Numbered from the stretch's first letter, positions 1 to 8,164 are shown. The stretch is 21,209 nucleotides of DNA from Cryptoclostridium sp964637365 (GCA_964637365.1 CAZWWH010000029.1:1-21209); one strand, 5' to 3'. Translations and numbers: made by a program. Notes: a model not told the origin generated them from the letters alone.

Positions 1-52
1 CCCCTTTCATTAGATAGTATACCACACTGTCTAACAAATGGGGTGCAGTTCA
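1..52 (-). mobile_element. Probable end of an IS3-type insertion sequence or palindromic element (partial)
   Basis: Read on the minus strand the segment begins TGAACTGCACCCC followed by a TTAGACAGT block. To my recollection this resembles the terminal inverted repeats of IS3-family (IS150-like) elements, which start with TG. Positions 1-18 and 26-43 form an imperfect inverted repeat with 14 of 18 bases matching and a 7-base spacer. The element continues off the left edge, so no transposase is visible. It could instead be one half of a small palindromic element. The family assignment is inference. Confidence 0.45.
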
Positions 53-91
53 GTTCGATAGCCTACTTTTATGCTTAACTTTTTCAACCGA

Positions 92-934
92 TTAAAAGGA
101 AACGAGGATTCCGCCTTCATTGGCGTAAAGGGTGGTAATGCCGCGCCCTTCCAATAAATACGCTGCTTTAAATTTGCATTTTTTTAAGATTTGCTTCAGT
201 GCAAACTCTCCTTGACTTCGATTGGCGCAGTGAGTCACTACCAAAATGCGTTCCTCTATGTTTTTGGCATTTTTAATGACCAAATTGCACATATGATTCA
301 GCGCTCGTTTGAAGCTGAGATCTTGTCCCGCTTTGATAATTTCTCCTTCACCATTGTCCTGCATAATTAATTTAATATGCAGAGTATCGAGAAGAGAGGC
401 TTGGATATTGCTGATGCGTCCGTTTTTACGGAAATTTTCATAGTTTTCTAGAAGAAAATAGATACGCGATTCTCCAGCATATTTGTCAATTCGTTTGACG
501 GTATCTTGGAAAGAGTATCCCTGTTCCTTCAGTTCCTTAATTTTGAGAGCTGCTTGTAGCAGCATTCCGCCTGCACCTCTGGAGTCTATAACATGAATTT
601 GCTTTGATTTGCCATGTTCCTCTTCAAATATGCGTTTCGCCTGTATTGCCGCATTGTAGCTGCCGCTGAGCTTGGCGGATAGTGTGATGACATAAATCTC
701 GTCAGTTTCGCCCTTAAAGGCGTTGATGTAATCTCCCGGAGATGGACAAGAAGAACGAGCATAGTCTGGGCTTTGTTTCATACGGATGATAAAATCAGCA
801 GCGTCAAAAGATTCATCATCGGGTGTAGAATAGTCGCCAATGTGGAGGGTTAAGGGAACAACCTGGTAACATTCTTCCTGAAGCATTTCTGCAGGAAAGT
901 CGCAGCTGCTGTCTAATACAATTTTAAAATTCAT
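92..934 (-). CDS. DegV family (fatty-acid-binding) protein
   Basis: This encodes a 280-residue DegV/EDD-fold protein. In Firmicutes such proteins bind fatty acids (the FakB role), presenting an acyl chain to a kinase for incorporation into phospholipid. Seen: the N-terminal VLDSSCDFP motif at residues 6-14, the SCPSPGDY segment near 62-69 that forms part of the lipid head-group pocket, and the LSAKLSGSYNAA motif near 90-101. The length is normal for the family. An ATG four codons upstream (946) is possible, but the GGAGAG sequence lies between the two ATGs and correctly spaces the second one, so I chose 934. It diverges from the DUF1836 gene, an arrangement I recall from other Clostridia. No FakA kinase is present here, so the lipid role is inferred from the family. 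Confidence 0.9.
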   Translation of the reverse strand: MNFKIVLDSSCDFPAEMLQEECYQVVPLTLHIGDYSTPDDESFDAADFIIRMKQSPDYARSSCPSPGDYINAFKGETDEIYVITLSAKLSGSYNAAIQAKRIFEEEHGKSKQIHVIDSRGAGGMLLQAALKIKELKEQGYSFQDTVKRIDKYAGESRIYFLLENYENFRKNGRISNIQASLLDTLHIKLIMQDNGEGEIIKAGQDLSFKRALNHMCNLVIKNAKNIEERILVVTHCANRSQGEFALKQILKKCKFKAAYLLEGRGITTLYANEGGILVSF

Positions 935-958
935 TTTTCTCTCCATAATTAAAAAGTA

Positions 959-1051
959 GTATCATATACTATTTTATGATACATATCATATCACATTGTA
1001 GTAATTAATTCAATAGGTTATATTGAAATTATTTCTATTTTATGATATACT
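959..1051. promoter_or_regulatory. Divergent promoters with palindromic operator-like repeats
   Basis: Two opposed sigma-A-like promoters lie here. The plus promoter has TTGAAA at 1023-1028, a 17-base spacer and TATACT at 1046-1051. It gives a leader of only about 10 bases for the DUF1836 gene. The minus promoter for degV has TTGAAT (1013-1008), a 17-base spacer and TATGAT (990-985). A perfect 8-bp inverted repeat, GTATCATA (959-966) and TATGATAC (975-982), lies just downstream of the minus -10. The 13-mer CTATTTTATGATA occurs at 969-981 and again at 1035-1047, where it overlaps the plus -10. This looks like a shared operator region. The identity of the binding protein is inference. Confidence 0.6.
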
Positions 1052-1069
1052 TTTTCCTAGGTGATAAAT

Positions 1070-1645
1070 ATGAAATTTGACAGTTTAAAACAATTAATAG
1101 ACGACTCCATGACAGTCTCAGAATTCCACAGCGGCAATATCCCTAATATTGACCTTTACATGGATCAAGTGATGACCCTGATTAACGATAATTTTTTTTC
1201 AGAACTTAAAGAAGAAAAATTATTGACGAAAACCATGATACATAATTACAGTAAGGAAGGTCTCCTAAAGCCTGTAAAAGGGAAAAAATACTCCAAAGAA
1301 CACATTTTACAAATGCTTTTGATTTATCAGCTGAAAAATACATTGAAAATCAGCGATATCAAGTCTGTCCTTACTTCAATGTCACAATGGGAGGATTACA
1401 GCGAGGATGTTTTGGCAGAATGCTTTGATCGTTTTATGGAGCTGAGAAGATGTGAAAAAGAAACTTTAAGCCGTTGCCTTTCCAATGGCTTTCAGGAAGC
1501 GCATTTGAATTTAGAAAATAAGAAGGATTTTTTGGTTGCTATACTTTCGGTGTCTACGTTGTCACATGCTTTGAAATCTATTGCTGAAAGCATGATTCGG
1601 TCAATGTCTGAGGACAGTAGCCAAGAGGTAACTCCATCAGAGTAA
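1070..1645 (+). CDS. DUF1836 domain protein, putative MerR-like regulator
   Basis: This encodes a 191-residue soluble protein of the DUF1836 family, common in Clostridia and often near degV. The stretch KTMIHNYSKEGLLKPVKGKKY is followed by YSKEHILQMLLIYQLKNTL, which resembles a MerR-type winged-helix region: a helix-turn-helix, a wing carrying basic residues, then a long helix. The C-terminal half is helical with no recognisable ligand domain. A GTG at 1061 could extend the protein by three codons, but AGGTGA at 1059-1064 sits five bases before the ATG at 1070, which decides the start. A promoter overlapping repeated operator-like motifs lies immediately upstream, so autoregulation and control of degV are plausible but inferred. 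Confidence 0.75.
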   Translation: MKFDSLKQLIDDSMTVSEFHSGNIPNIDLYMDQVMTLINDNFFSELKEEKLLTKTMIHNYSKEGLLKPVKGKKYSKEHILQMLLIYQLKNTLKISDIKSVLTSMSQWEDYSEDVLAECFDRFMELRRCEKETLSRCLSNGFQEAHLNLENKKDFLVAILSVSTLSHALKSIAESMIRSMSEDSSQEVTPSE

Positions 1646-1693
1646 AGGGGAAATAGAATTTATTATATCGACATGATAGTATTTATGGATAAC

Positions 1694-1733
1694 AAAGGAC
1701 GGATTGTAAAATGCTAATCCGTCCTTTCTTTCT
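1694..1733 (+). terminator. Intrinsic terminator after the DUF1836 gene
   Basis: A perfect 12-bp stem pairs AAAGGACGGATT (1694-1705) with AATCCGTCCTTT (1716-1727) around a 10-base loop, followed by the pyrimidine-rich tail CTTTCT. It separates the plus-strand DUF1836 gene from the convergent minus-strand UppP-like gene. It may also act on minus-strand transcripts, although the A-rich flank needed for that is weak. Confidence 0.85.
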
Positions 1734-1764
1734 ATAATTTGGAATTTTAATGGTTCTGTTGTTT

Positions 1765-2538
1765 TTACATTCCTAATAGCAGGGCCCCTGCGGAAATAAT
1801 CACAACAATTAGGCAGTAGAGGGAGAAACGGTAGTATTTCCTTTTCTCCAGTAAATTTTGGGTCATATAAATTGCCAAAAAGCCAGCGAAACCAGCAATT
1901 ACTGCGGCAATGCCTTCTTGGGGCGTTATCACAAAAGTTCCGGTGAAAAATAGGGCGTCATACCAACTTCTTAGGATCAAGCCTAATAAAATAGGGATCA
2001 TGATGATATAGGAAAACTTGAATGCCGATTGCTTATTTACACCACGCTGCATGGCCAAAAAGATAACAATGGCAGGGAATGACAATCCGGGGAACAGTGA
2101 TAGGGCGCCAAACAGGCCAATCAGTAGTGCTTCGATGGCGGACATATCTATGATTCGCTTCTTTCCATGGTATTTTCCTGTCATCCAGAGCAGGACTGTG
2201 GTGACTGCCATTAACACCACTGTCAACCAGGGCCATGGCATTGTGCTGGCTAAATTATCTTTGAAAACAATTCCCGCCGCGGTTCCGACCAAGGCGGCGC
2301 ATAAAGTAATATAGGTGTATCTTTGGAGGGGATGTCGTAGTAATCGCCACAAATCTTTACGGAAAAATATGATAATCGCCAGGAGCAATGCCGTATACAC
2401 TAATGTCAAAAAGGCTGATGGTTCCTGGAAATCACCCCAGAAATATTGCACCAATGATAAGTGGCCGGACCAGGAGATCGGAGACATATGACAAAGCCCG
2501 CTGATTACGCCATAGATTATGGTTTGCAGTAAACTCAT
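1765..2538 (-). CDS. UppP/BacA-like membrane protein lacking catalytic residues
   Basis: This encodes a 257-residue polytopic membrane protein with the architecture of undecaprenyl-diphosphate phosphatase (UppP/BacA), which recycles the lipid carrier for cell-wall synthesis. Both family motifs are recognisable but degraded. Motif 1 reads SGLCHMSPISWSGH, where E. coli has EGLTEFLPVSSTGH: the histidine is kept, but Glu17 and Glu21 are replaced by Ser and His. Motif 2 reads PGLSFPAIV instead of PGFSRSGAT, so Arg174 is replaced by Phe. The family's catalytic mechanism needs these residues, so phosphatase activity is doubtful. The gene starts 11 bases after the Na/phosphate transporter-PhoU gene stops, with GGAGGG as the ribosome site, so the two form an operon. 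It may be a transport-type or regulatory paralogue. A main UppP gene is presumably elsewhere. Confidence 0.75.
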   Translation of the reverse strand: MSLLQTIIYGVISGLCHMSPISWSGHLSLVQYFWGDFQEPSAFLTLVYTALLLAIIIFFRKDLWRLLRHPLQRYTYITLCAALVGTAAGIVFKDNLASTMPWPWLTVVLMAVTTVLLWMTGKYHGKKRIIDMSAIEALLIGLFGALSLFPGLSFPAIVIFLAMQRGVNKQSAFKFSYIIMIPILLGLILRSWYDALFFTGTFVITPQEGIAAVIAGFAGFLAIYMTQNLLEKRKYYRFSLYCLIVVIISAGALLLGM

Positions 2539-2549
2539 AATTCCCTCCT

Positions 2550-4157
2550 TTATTGATGAATATCCCGAACAATTTTAGCGATATTGGCGGCATGATCCCC
2601 AATGCGTTCCAAATTGTTAATGACATCGAGAAAGATGATCCCCGCATGTGGCTGACAGCGTCCTTCACTCAAACGGTTGATGTGGGTCTTTCGTAGTGAG
2701 CTTTCCATGCGGTCAATGTTTTCTTCCTGTTCAAGTACTATTTGAGCTTTATCTGTATTGCGTTCCTCAAAAGCTTCTAAGGCGTTGCGGACAGTATCAG
2801 TGACAAGGTTCTGCATTTCTGCCAGCTCTTCCCTTGCTGTATCGGACATTTTCATGCCACTGTCCAAACCGCTGATGAGAAGCTCCGCAATATTTTCCGC
2901 ATGGTCGCCAATGCGTTCAATGTCGTTGACTGTATGGAGTAATAAGGTATAGTCTTCCGATTGATCATTAGTGAGCTCGTGACGGCTGATCATAGCGAGA
3001 TATTCGGTAATCTCCTGAGTCAGGGTATTAATTAGTTTTTCTGTTTCAAAGATTTTACCTGTATTTTTTGTGTCAAGTTCCAAAAAACATTGTAGGGTAT
3101 AGGTTAAGTTTTCGCTGGTAATTTGCCCAAGATGGTTCATTTCTTGCTTAGATAAATTAATGGCCATCGCGGGAGTTTCCAATACACGCTTGTCCAAGTA
3201 TTTTGCACCTTGTGGGGTGTATTCTGTTTTGTCAGGCAGTATCCGGGTAACCAGCCGCGCCAGCATACCAATGAAGGGATAGAAAATTACAGTATTCATA
3301 ATATTGAAAATGGTATGGGCATTGGCGATTTCCTGGGGAAGACTATCGGTGGGGGTGATAAATGCAATAAAATCAGTAAACCACGGCAGGATAATCAGAC
3401 ACAACAAAGCGCCAACCACATTGAAGATCAGGTGGGCGATAGCGGCGCGTTTGGCAGCGATATTGGTGCCGATGGAGGAGATCAGAGTCGTGGCGCAGGT
3501 ACCAATATTTAAGCCCAAAACCACGGCAATGGCTGTGTTCAGCGGTAGGGCCGTGGTGAAAGACAGAGCAATCAGAATCCCAATCGTGGCAGAGCTACTT
3601 TGGATAATCATGGTCAATACCATACCGATCAGCAAACCAAGTAAAGCATTGTCGCCATACTCCACAATGAGTCTGGCAAAGGTAGGATCATCCTTTAATG
3701 GACTCATGGATGAGGACATGATGGATAGTCCCATCAGCAGTATACCGAAACCAAACACAAATTGGCTCACATATTTGACCGACGCTTTTTTTGCAATAAA
3801 CGTCACAAAAAAACCAATGATAATAAATATCATATAATAATCGGAGAGATTGAATGCAATGAGCTGCGCCGTTATTGTGGTGCCGATGTTTGCGCCTAGA
3901 ATTACGCTGATAGCCTGGGTAAGGTTCATTAGGGAAGCATTGACAAAGCTCACTACCATTACCGTGGTAGCGCTGCTGCTTTGGATGACTAAAGTCACCA
4001 GAGCACCAATTAAAATTCCAAGAATAGGAATACTTGTTACTTTACTTAAAATGCTTTGCATTCTGGCTCCGGCGGCGTTCTTCAGCCCATCGCTCATGGA
4101 TGTCATGCCGAAAAGGAAAAGCGCCAAACCGCCTAAAAGACCGATAAGCATTGACAT
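2550..4157 (-). CDS. Na/Pi cotransporter family protein with C-terminal PhoU domain
   Basis: This encodes a 535-residue protein of the NptA/PhoU-fusion type. The N-terminal 300 residues hold two inverted Na_Pi_cotrans repeats, each with the diagnostic glutamine-serine motif: QSSSATT at 59-65 followed by LGANIGTT, and QSSSATI at 186-192 followed by LGLNIGT. The C-terminal part (about 340-530) is a helical PhoU-like domain with NDIERIGDHAENIAE and NNLERIGDHAANIAK repeats, which in this family bind metal and sense or gate phosphate. The start at 4157 is preceded by GGAGGTGA, and the longer reading frame to 4181 begins with a TTG lying upstream of that site. Its role is probably sodium-coupled phosphate uptake across the cytoplasmic membrane. 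It is cotranscribed with the UppP-like gene. Confidence 0.9.
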   Translation of the reverse strand: MSMLIGLLGGLALFLFGMTSMSDGLKNAAGARMQSILSKVTSIPILGILIGALVTLVIQSSSATTVMVVSFVNASLMNLTQAISVILGANIGTTITAQLIAFNLSDYYMIFIIIGFFVTFIAKKASVKYVSQFVFGFGILLMGLSIMSSSMSPLKDDPTFARLIVEYGDNALLGLLIGMVLTMIIQSSSATIGILIALSFTTALPLNTAIAVVLGLNIGTCATTLISSIGTNIAAKRAAIAHLIFNVVGALLCLIILPWFTDFIAFITPTDSLPQEIANAHTIFNIMNTVIFYPFIGMLARLVTRILPDKTEYTPQGAKYLDKRVLETPAMAINLSKQEMNHLGQITSENLTYTLQCFLELDTKNTGKIFETEKLINTLTQEITEYLAMISRHELTNDQSEDYTLLLHTVNDIERIGDHAENIAELLISGLDSGMKMSDTAREELAEMQNLVTDTVRNALEAFEERNTDKAQIVLEQEENIDRMESSLRKTHINRLSEGRCQPHAGIIFLDVINNLERIGDHAANIAKIVRDIHQ

Positions 4158-4186
4158 ATTGTCACCTCCATAATATTCCAATTTGC

Positions 4187-4195
4187 ATTATATCA
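4187..4195 (-). promoter_or_regulatory. Extended -10 promoter for the Na/Pi transporter operon
   Basis: On the minus strand the sequence TGATATAAT is a perfect extended -10 element (TGN plus TATAAT) about 30 bases before the start codon. The -35 region is weak, as is usual for extended -10 promoters. It implies that the transporter operon is transcribed separately from tepA-ylzJ. Confidence 0.6.
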
Positions 4196-4286
4196 TGGGG
4201 AGTAACAAATTTCTACAAATATTTATATTATTTTGACTGTTTTTTGCATCAATAAGTAAAAATTTCAAGTATGGCAATGGAGGCTT

Positions 4287-4502
4287 TTAAGAAAGCGGGC
4301 CAATGTCGATGATGCTGCCCGGTTGGAATCTTTGGTCCAAAAAATCTTGAGGGTCTGAACTGATGATTCGTACGATGCAGAGTTTTCCTTGTCCCACAGG
4401 GTATCCCATTACTTTGCGGTTTTTGTAGGTGACTTCCTGCATGGCACTGATTTTATCGCTGTTAGCCATGACAATATCTTCCGGCATAATGGTCCAAAGC
4501 AT
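4287..4502 (-). CDS. ylzJ: YlzJ-like small protein
   Basis: This encodes a 71-residue protein matching the YlzJ-like family: the N-terminal MLWTIMPEDIV segment, a central VTYKNRKVMGYP stretch and a C-terminal segment with PGSIIDIGPLS are characteristic. It has no signal peptide or membrane segment, and the function is unknown. The ATG lies one base after the tepA stop (TAA-T-ATG), so it is almost certainly translationally coupled to tepA, as in Bacillus, where tepA, ylzJ and spoIIIE are neighbours. Here the pair is divergent from ftsK/spoIIIE instead of cotranscribed with it. Confidence 0.8.
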   Translation of the reverse strand: MLWTIMPEDIVMANSDKISAMQEVTYKNRKVMGYPVGQGKLCIVRIISSDPQDFLDQRFQPGSIIDIGPLS

Positions 4503-4503
4503 A

Positions 4504-5247
4504 TTAGTTCACCACCTTATCTCCGGCATCGCTGCATTTTTCATTGGCTTTAATGAGCTCCCTTAGCTTTGCCATGGCATCGCCAAGACCGCCCACTGCG
4601 TCAATTAATCCTTCAGTCACCGCATCTTTCCCAATGACAATGGTGCCAATATCTTGTGCCAGCTCCCCGGTTTTCATCATTAATTCTCTGAGGTTTGCCT
4701 CACTGATCGAGGAATTGGCCACGATAAAATTAATGACCCGGTCCTGCATTTTTTGGAAGTAGTTGAAACTTTGCTGCACACCGATGACCAGTCCGGTTAA
4801 ACGAATGGGATGTAGCGTCATGGTAGCGGTAGGGGCGATGAAGGAATACTGCGATGCCACGGCAATGGGAGCGCCGATACTGTGGCCGCCGCCCAATACT
4901 AAGGAAACCGTGGGTTTCGACATGGTGCTGATCATTTCCGCAATGGCTAGTCCCGCTTCTACATCACCACCAACGGTATTTAAAAGAAATAACACGCCTT
5001 TAATATCTTCCGATTGCTCTGCCGCCACTAATTGGGGCATGATGTGCTCATAGCGTGTGGTTTTGTTCTGAGGGGCCATAACCATATGGCCTTCAATTTG
5101 ACCGATGATATTGATGACATGAATATCGCTTTTAAAGTCTGGCAAGGAGATTTGTCCTAGCTCTGTGATGGTTCGTAATTCTGTTTCTTTATCTTGATTA
5201 TCATTTTTTTCTTCTTCGTTTTCTGTTTTATTCTCTTTTTTCCACAT
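4504..5247 (-). CDS. tepA: ClpP-family serine protease, TepA type
   Basis: This encodes a 247-residue ClpP/crotonase-fold protease of the TepA (YmfB) group, implicated in Bacillus in protein export and signal peptide handling. The first 30 residues are highly charged and low complexity. The ClpP core follows: LLNTVGGDVEAGLAIAEM (89-106), the nucleophile region GGGHSIGAPIA with Ser123, and TMTLHPIRLTG with His146. The third catalytic residue probably lies in the IGKDAVTEGLIDAVGG segment. There is no ClpX partner nearby, and the family works without one as far as is known. GGGAGG lies unusually far (about 12 bases) from the ATG. The gene heads a two-gene unit with ylzJ. Confidence 0.85.
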   Translation of the reverse strand: MWKKENKTENEEEKNDNQDKETELRTITELGQISLPDFKSDIHVINIIGQIEGHMVMAPQNKTTRYEHIMPQLVAAEQSEDIKGVLFLLNTVGGDVEAGLAIAEMISTMSKPTVSLVLGGGHSIGAPIAVASQYSFIAPTATMTLHPIRLTGLVIGVQQSFNYFQKMQDRVINFIVANSSISEANLRELMMKTGELAQDIGTIVIGKDAVTEGLIDAVGGLGDAMAKLRELIKANEKCSDAGDKVVN

Positions 5248-5302
5248 GTGTTTATGATGACCTCCCGCTGTTTTGTGCTTAGTATTTCGTAGCTTTAGAA
5301 AA

Positions 5303-5366
5303 AAAATACCTAAAATAGGCAGGGAAAAAATGAGAAATATAGAATTTAAAATAAGTTAGGTATTTT
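5303..5366. repeat. Perfect 11-bp inverted repeat in the tepA/ftsK divergent region
   Basis: AAAATACCTAA at 5303-5313 is the exact reverse complement of TTAGGTATTTT at 5356-5366, with 42 bases between them. The first arm is followed by CCTAAAATAGG, a smaller palindrome (CCT-AAAAT-AGG). The pair sits between divergent genes, where a paired operator would act on both. I could not place a convincing promoter for either gene here, so the role is open. Confidence 0.45.
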
Positions 5367-5443
5367 ATGCGATTTGTTTTCTTTGGAAAATTTGAGCATG
5401 ATTGCCTTTTCTGTATGAATTCATTGATTCAGAGGTTATATCT

Positions 5444-8164
5444 ATGACAAAAAATACGAACCCCTCCGCGGCGAAAAAATCTTCTTCGACAAGAAAAAAA
5501 CAAACTACCGCTCAAAAGAGTCATTCTAAGACGGCAGTGAAACCCGCCAAAGGAAAACAAGGAAAAAAAACAAAGGAGCGAGATCCTATCAGCCGTGAGG
5601 CTGCTACCATTCTCTATTGCGGTTTCGCCGTGGTGCTTATGGTGATTTTCCTGATGTTTTCTCCCACGGCGGAGCCAAAGGGAGCGGGATTTTTGTGCTT
5701 TTATATTTCCAAAATATTTGCCATGCTTTTCGGCAAAGGCCGGTTTGTGTTTGTATTTTATCTACTTTATTTGGCTTTCCTCAAATGGAATCGCCAGAAG
5801 GAGGATTTTCCCTTTGGCCGTTGTCTCGTTGCCTCTACGGTACTGTTCCTGGCCCTGATAACCTTCTTTAATATCGATCAGACGCTGTTGGCTTTTGGTG
5901 ATTTTATGTCACTGGCGGCTCAGGGCAATATGGGCGGTCTTTTGGGCGGCTTATTATCATACGGTATGCTTCTTCTGTTTGGCGAGACTATTTCCGTAAT
6001 TATTTTACTCATCGTCAATCTTGTGGCTTTTGTGGCTGTGACGGGACTTTCCTTCTTCGGCTTGGTTTCCCGCATCCACAGTGCATCGGGAGAAGTCCTG
6101 GCCCGTAAGAAGCAAGCGCATAGTGATAAAAAAGCTCACATGGAACAGCAAAGAGTTTTGTCTGAAAAAAACGATCCCAAAGAAGAAGAAATCCTCGATT
6201 TTACTGAAGATACTATGGCAAAAAAGAAGGCGCCCGGGGAAAAGAAAGGTTTTTTCCAACGTATGGCTCTTCTGTTCTCCGGTAAAACCACAGAGGAACA
6301 GAAGCAATCGACGGATTATCGTAATACCGATGATGCAGAAAAAATGTTAAATGTAGATTTTCAAAGCAATCTTCAGGAATACTCCGCTGATGGCGTAGCT
6401 GTAGATTCATTTTATACGCATCTCTCTGGTGGAGAAGAACAGATGCTCGCCATGGATATTTCGGAGAATTCCGAGAAGACTTCTGAAAAAGATATGCAGG
6501 AACCCCATAATGGCCGCATTGAAGAAGATTCCGCTCCCGATATTAGCGAATCCTTTACTACTTTTGAGACAATAGAACCCGGAATGATGGCGGATGATCC
6601 AGATGAGACCCTAATATCTTTGGCTGATGAGGAAATTGATGATCCGGTCATTGATTTTTCCGAAAAAGATGTTTCTGAAGTCCAAGAAAATACCGTGGAT
6701 GATGGAGAAGTTCATGCACCGGAATATCGTCTGCCCTTAACCTCCCTGCTGCCGAAAATTACTACCACCGATACCGGTAATATGGCCCAAGCCGCCAATG
6801 CCAGCGTTGCCAAGTTGGAGCGGGCTTTGGCCAGCTTTGGGGTGAAAGCCAGGGTAACTGACGTAACTTTCGGGCCTTCGCTGACACGTTTTGAGGTCCA
6901 GCCTGGTCCGGGGGTAAAGGTAAGCAAAATCGTCAATTTGGCCGATGATATCGCCTTGCAGCTGGCCGCTGCTGACGTGCGCATGGAAGCGCCTGTCCCA
7001 GGTAAGGGAGTGATTGGTATTGAAGTGCCCCGCCGAGAAAAGGTTATGGTGCAATTCCGTGACATTATTGAAAATTCCGATTTTTTTTCACGAAAGTCAA
7101 AAATATCCTGCGCTTTTGGGAAGGATATTACTGGACGCCCTGTGATTGGCGATTTGGCGGAAATGCCTCACCTTTTGATTGCTGGTACCACGGGTTCAGG
7201 GAAAAGTGTTTGTGTCAACAGCATTATTTGCAGTATTCTTTTTAAGGCCACGCCCGATGAAGTGAAATTTATCATGATTGATCCCAAACAGGTGGAATTC
7301 GTCATTTATGAGGGCCTGCCGCACTTGATTACCCCGGTGGTAACAGACCCCAAAAAGGCCGCTGGTTCTTTGAAGTGGGTATTGCGGGAAATGGAAAACC
7401 GTTATACATTATTGAATCAAAACCGTGTGCGTAATATTGAAGGATACAATGCCCTGGTAGGGGATGACGGGGAAAAAATGCCTCAAATCGTCGTTTTTAT
7501 TGATGAGTTGGCAGACTTAATGATGGTTGCCGCCAAAGAGGTGGAGGACGCCATTTGCCGCTTGGCCCAAAAAGCCCGTGCGGCCGGTATACATCTGGTG
7601 GTGGCCACACAGCGTCCTTCGGTGGATGTCATCACCGGCCTTATCAAGGCCAATATGCCCTCCCGTATTGCTTTGTCAGTATCCTCTCAAACGGACTCCC
7701 GTACCATTCTGGATATGGGCGGCGCAGAAAAACTGATGGGTAAAGGCGATATGCTTTACGCCCCTGTGGGCATGGCAAAGCCTTTACGGGTCCAAGGTGC
7801 ATTTTTGGATGAAAAAATTATCGCTCCTATTGTGGAACACTGCAAGCGCCTCAGCTCTCCCGATTATGTAGATGGCGTGGCTCAGGCGGTGGAATCCTCC
7901 CGTAAGCAGGAGGATGAAGGAGACGTCCTTTTCTTTGAAGCGGCCAAAGCCGTGATCAACGCTGGTCAGGCCTCTACTTCTATGCTGCAGAGACGGTTCC
8001 GCATTGGCTATAATCGCGCTGCCCGTCTCATTGAAGAGCTGCAAACCAAAGGTATTGTTGGACCCGCCGATGGAGCCCGTCCACGCGCCGTTTTGATTAC
8101 AATGGAATACTTGGAAACACAGTTTAGCCCGCCGGAAGAAGCGCAAGATGTGTTTGACGATTAA
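5444..8164 (+). CDS. ftsK: DNA translocase FtsK/SpoIIIE
   Basis: This encodes a 906-residue septal DNA pump that clears chromosomes from the division or sporulation septum. A lysine-rich start (about 40 residues) precedes several transmembrane segments between about residues 50 and 210. A long acidic, low-complexity linker (about 230-420) follows. The RecA-like motor has Walker A GTTGSGKS at 581-588 and Walker B with DELAD at 687-691. The C-terminal winged-helix gamma domain, which reads orienting DNA sequences in the family, covers about the last 70 residues (LQRRFRIGYNRAARLIEEL). A TTG at 5402 could extend the frame by 14 codons, but AGAGG sits eight bases before the ATG at 5444 and the added residues do not resemble the family. 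tepA-ylzJ next door suggests the SpoIIIE orthologue. Confidence 0.95.
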   Translation: MTKNTNPSAAKKSSSTRKKQTTAQKSHSKTAVKPAKGKQGKKTKERDPISREAATILYCGFAVVLMVIFLMFSPTAEPKGAGFLCFYISKIFAMLFGKGRFVFVFYLLYLAFLKWNRQKEDFPFGRCLVASTVLFLALITFFNIDQTLLAFGDFMSLAAQGNMGGLLGGLLSYGMLLLFGETISVIILLIVNLVAFVAVTGLSFFGLVSRIHSASGEVLARKKQAHSDKKAHMEQQRVLSEKNDPKEEEILDFTEDTMAKKKAPGEKKGFFQRMALLFSGKTTEEQKQSTDYRNTDDAEKMLNVDFQSNLQEYSADGVAVDSFYTHLSGGEEQMLAMDISENSEKTSEKDMQEPHNGRIEEDSAPDISESFTTFETIEPGMMADDPDETLISLADEEIDDPVIDFSEKDVSEVQENTVDDGEVHAPEYRLPLTSLLPKITTTDTGNMAQAANASVAKLERALASFGVKARVTDVTFGPSLTRFEVQPGPGVKVSKIVNLADDIALQLAAADVRMEAPVPGKGVIGIEVPRREKVMVQFRDIIENSDFFSRKSKISCAFGKDITGRPVIGDLAEMPHLLIAGTTGSGKSVCVNSIICSILFKATPDEVKFIMIDPKQVEFVIYEGLPHLITPVVTDPKKAAGSLKWVLREMENRYTLLNQNRVRNIEGYNALVGDDGEKMPQIVVFIDELADLMMVAAKEVEDAICRLAQKARAAGIHLVVATQRPSVDVITGLIKANMPSRIALSVSSQTDSRTILDMGGAEKLMGKGDMLYAPVGMAKPLRVQGAFLDEKIIAPIVEHCKRLSSPDYVDGVAQAVESSRKQEDEGDVLFFEAAKAVINAGQASTSMLQRRFRIGYNRAARLIEELQTKGIVGPADGARPRAVLITMEYLETQFSPPEEAQDVFDD

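Noticed and set aside
2018..2314. Plus-strand ORFs inside the UppP-like and Na/Pi genes (also at 3210-3837 and 3850-4173)
   Set aside because: They are antisense to genes with clear families, have no ribosome sites, and their products have no recognisable domains.
2432..2668. Minus-strand ORF bridging the Na/Pi and UppP-like genes
   Set aside because: It is in another frame across the gene junction, and both flanking genes have intact ends with their own signals.
7784..8146. Antisense ORFs in ftsK, rimO, recA and rny, some over 100 codons
   Set aside because: They are shadow frames caused by codon bias of long conserved genes. None has a promoter or ribosome site.
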